From an uncultured Acidimicrobiaceae bacterium (GTDB lineage: Bacteria > Actinomycetota > Acidimicrobiia > Acidimicrobiales > Aldehydirespiratoraceae), in contig CAJWHS010000013.1 of NCBI GenBank assembly GCA_913041415.1, forward strand, positions 1 through 42,327: a stretch of DNA of 42,327 bases, written 5' to 3'. The notes beneath the pieces are model-generated. The model did not search any database, was not told the DNA's origin, and worked only from the letters and a program-made list of their open reading frames with translations. This document shows, piece after piece, positions 41,107-42,327 of the stretch. The position numbers were made by a program, and so were the translations under genes. Numbering within the stretch: position 1 is the stretch's first letter; each line of letters begins with the position of its first letter.

Positions 41107-42291
41107 ATGTCCAAGTTCAAGTGGATGATGACGGTGTTGTTGGCGCTGTCAATGATCGCTGCAGCCTGCGGCGACGATGACGATGCCGACGAAGTGGCGA
41201 GCGATAGCGCGTCTACCGTTGAAGAAGAAAACGAAGATTCGGCCGAAGAAGAGCCGGCTGAGCAAGAAGAGGCTGTTGAAGAAGAACCGGTAGTGGAAGT
41301 CGAAACCGACGAGCTCGTGCTGGCCTTTGACGCAAACGGCGACGGCACCGTCACGATCGGGGTGGCTGCCGCAGGACCCCGTGACGACAATGGTTACTAC
41401 CAGTCGCTGGTGAATTTCGCTGAGGATTTCTCGGCCGACAACGGCTTCACCCCTCCGATCGTGAGTGACAACATCGGCCCGGCCGAGGCTGCGCAGGCGA
41501 TGTCTGACCTTGCTCAGCAGGGCGTTGACATTCTCATGGTAGGTGCGAGCGAAATTGCGGAACCGCTTCCGGAACTTACGGAACAGTTCCCGGACATCTT
41601 CTGGTACTGCAACTGTGGCGCTGGCTTCCAGGAACTTCCCGGTCTCGCACAAGCGACCGACTGGGGCGCTGCGGTTCACTACACAGCCGGTGTAGCCATG
41701 GGCGGCGTGTTGCAGTCCCAGGGGAGCACGAGTGCGGTGTTCTTGGGTTGTTGCGATATCAACTTCGAGGTTGAGGCGTACAACGCAACTGTGTTCGGTC
41801 TGCAGTCGGTCGATCCGAGTTTCACGATGGAATACGTCGGAACTGGCGATTTCCCGTTCGACTTCGACAACTCAGCGAACGCAACTGCAGCGCTTACGAA
41901 CGCGAAAGCGAACGGAGCCACACTCGTCTACGCATATCTGGGTGGTGCGCTCGATCCTGTCGGTCAGCTCGCAACCGATGAAGGGATCGCCGTCTTCTCG
42001 GCTGGACCAGCCGACGTCTGTGAGCGTGATATCCAGTGGACCGGCGGGGTCGTCTTTGATGGCGGCTCCTACGCAGCGCAGGCGCTCCGATTGATCGTCG
42101 ACGGCGAATTGGCTGAAGGGTCGACTTATGACTTCCCAACTGAGCCTGGCCTGAATGGTGGCGTCCTGTGTAACGGCGACGCCGACGCTCAGGCACTCAT
42201 CGACGAAGCCTTTGGTCTTCTCGCCGCCTATGACGGTGAGTTGATGGGTGCGCTCGGCGGAATCTCTGCAGAGGCATACGCAGGAGGGTGA
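41107..42291 (+). CDS. BMP family ABC transporter substrate-binding lipoprotein
   Basis: A 394-residue lipoprotein with signal peptide MSKFKWMMTVLLALSM, lipobox AAAC, then a Glu/Asp-rich linker to about residue 72. The binding domain is of the BMP/PnrA/Med type: VTIGVAAAGPRDDNGYYQSLVNFAED, QAMSDLAQQGVDILMVGASE, YTAGVAMGGVL, and later NAKANGATLVYAYLG and GGSYAAQALRLIVDGEL. BMP proteins bring in purine nucleosides, autoinducers or related molecules with an ABC importer; permease and ATPase genes may follow beyond the window. GGGGAG lies just before ATG 41107. It follows the second Rieske gene in the same direction, separated by a 174-bp leader with its own hairpin and TACCCGGTAA repeat. Confidence 0.9.
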   Translation: MSKFKWMMTVLLALSMIAAACGDDDDADEVASDSASTVEEENEDSAEEEPAEQEEAVEEEPVVEVETDELVLAFDANGDGTVTIGVAAAGPRDDNGYYQSLVNFAEDFSADNGFTPPIVSDNIGPAEAAQAMSDLAQQGVDILMVGASEIAEPLPELTEQFPDIFWYCNCGAGFQELPGLAQATDWGAAVHYTAGVAMGGVLQSQGSTSAVFLGCCDINFEVEAYNATVFGLQSVDPSFTMEYVGTGDFPFDFDNSANATAALTNAKANGATLVYAYLGGALDPVGQLATDEGIAVFSAGPADVCERDIQWTGGVVFDGGSYAAQALRLIVDGELAEGSTYDFPTEPGLNGGVLCNGDADAQALIDEAFGLLAAYDGELMGALGGISAEAYAGG

Positions 42292-42327
42292 TTTCCTCCT
42301 CTCCCAGCGGCTTGGGGGCGGGTGCCG

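Overview
The window reads as high-GC actinobacterial DNA, most like a marine or aquatic Acidimicrobiia-type heterotroph. The pointers are a Ddn-like deazaflavin (F420) family oxidoreductase, GTG starts, dense ATGA start/stop overlaps, lipoproteins with long acidic linkers after the lipobox cysteine, and many acyl-CoA, Rieske, LLM and SDR enzymes. No rRNA, tRNA, CRISPR array or insertion sequence is visible. The taxonomic call is an inference from gene content.

The left end (1-1275) does not match the rest. About 220 AT-rich bases carry a promoter-like leader and the first 13 codons of pqqA. They run into a 5'-truncated O-antigen ligase-like gene, which runs into the last ~45 codons of a carotenoid oxygenase. 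Three broken genes in 1.3 kb suggest a chimeric contig end, or less likely a rearrangement hot spot.

1298-9115 is acyl-CoA metabolism. It holds a Ddn-like protein, an HpcH/HpaI aldolase, a crotonase lacking the usual catalytic glutamate, and a DUF3291 protein. A tight minus-strand operon follows: TetR, carboxyltransferase, biotin carboxylase/BCCP and acyl-CoA dehydrogenase (methylcrotonyl-CoA carboxylase type). A perfect 24-bp palindrome sits in front of it.

9159-31140 is a mosaic of short units. These include a GNAT-AAA+ fusion, a small Cys-rich lipoprotein, an OafA-type acyltransferase with an SGNH domain, a TrxR-like/FNR fusion, an orphan ABC substrate-binding lipoprotein, TetR+SDR divergent from an iodotyrosine-deiodinase-like nitroreductase, a thioesterase, a DddP-like M24 protein with altered active-site residues, a DMT transporter behind twin operator-like dyads, an SDR, a sarcosine-oxidase-like flavoprotein, an overlapping LLM/lipoprotein/TauE operon, an O6-alkylguanine methyltransferase, a class II aldolase and malate synthase G.

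30652-42291 looks like one catabolic locus. A FadR-type GntR regulator lies between a VOC protein and an NTF2/Rieske pair, followed by a seven-gene plus-strand run: VOC dioxygenase, cupin, HyuA, HyuB, acyl-CoA ligase, second Rieske oxygenase and BMP-family binding lipoprotein. A palindrome (ATGGTCTGACCAT) precedes this run, a near copy lies next to gntR, and a partial copy lies at the NTF2/Rieske divergent start. This is the best candidate for an undescribed system: import of a small molecule, Rieske oxygenation or demethylation, ATP-dependent hydantoinase/carboxylase-type chemistry, and CoA activation.
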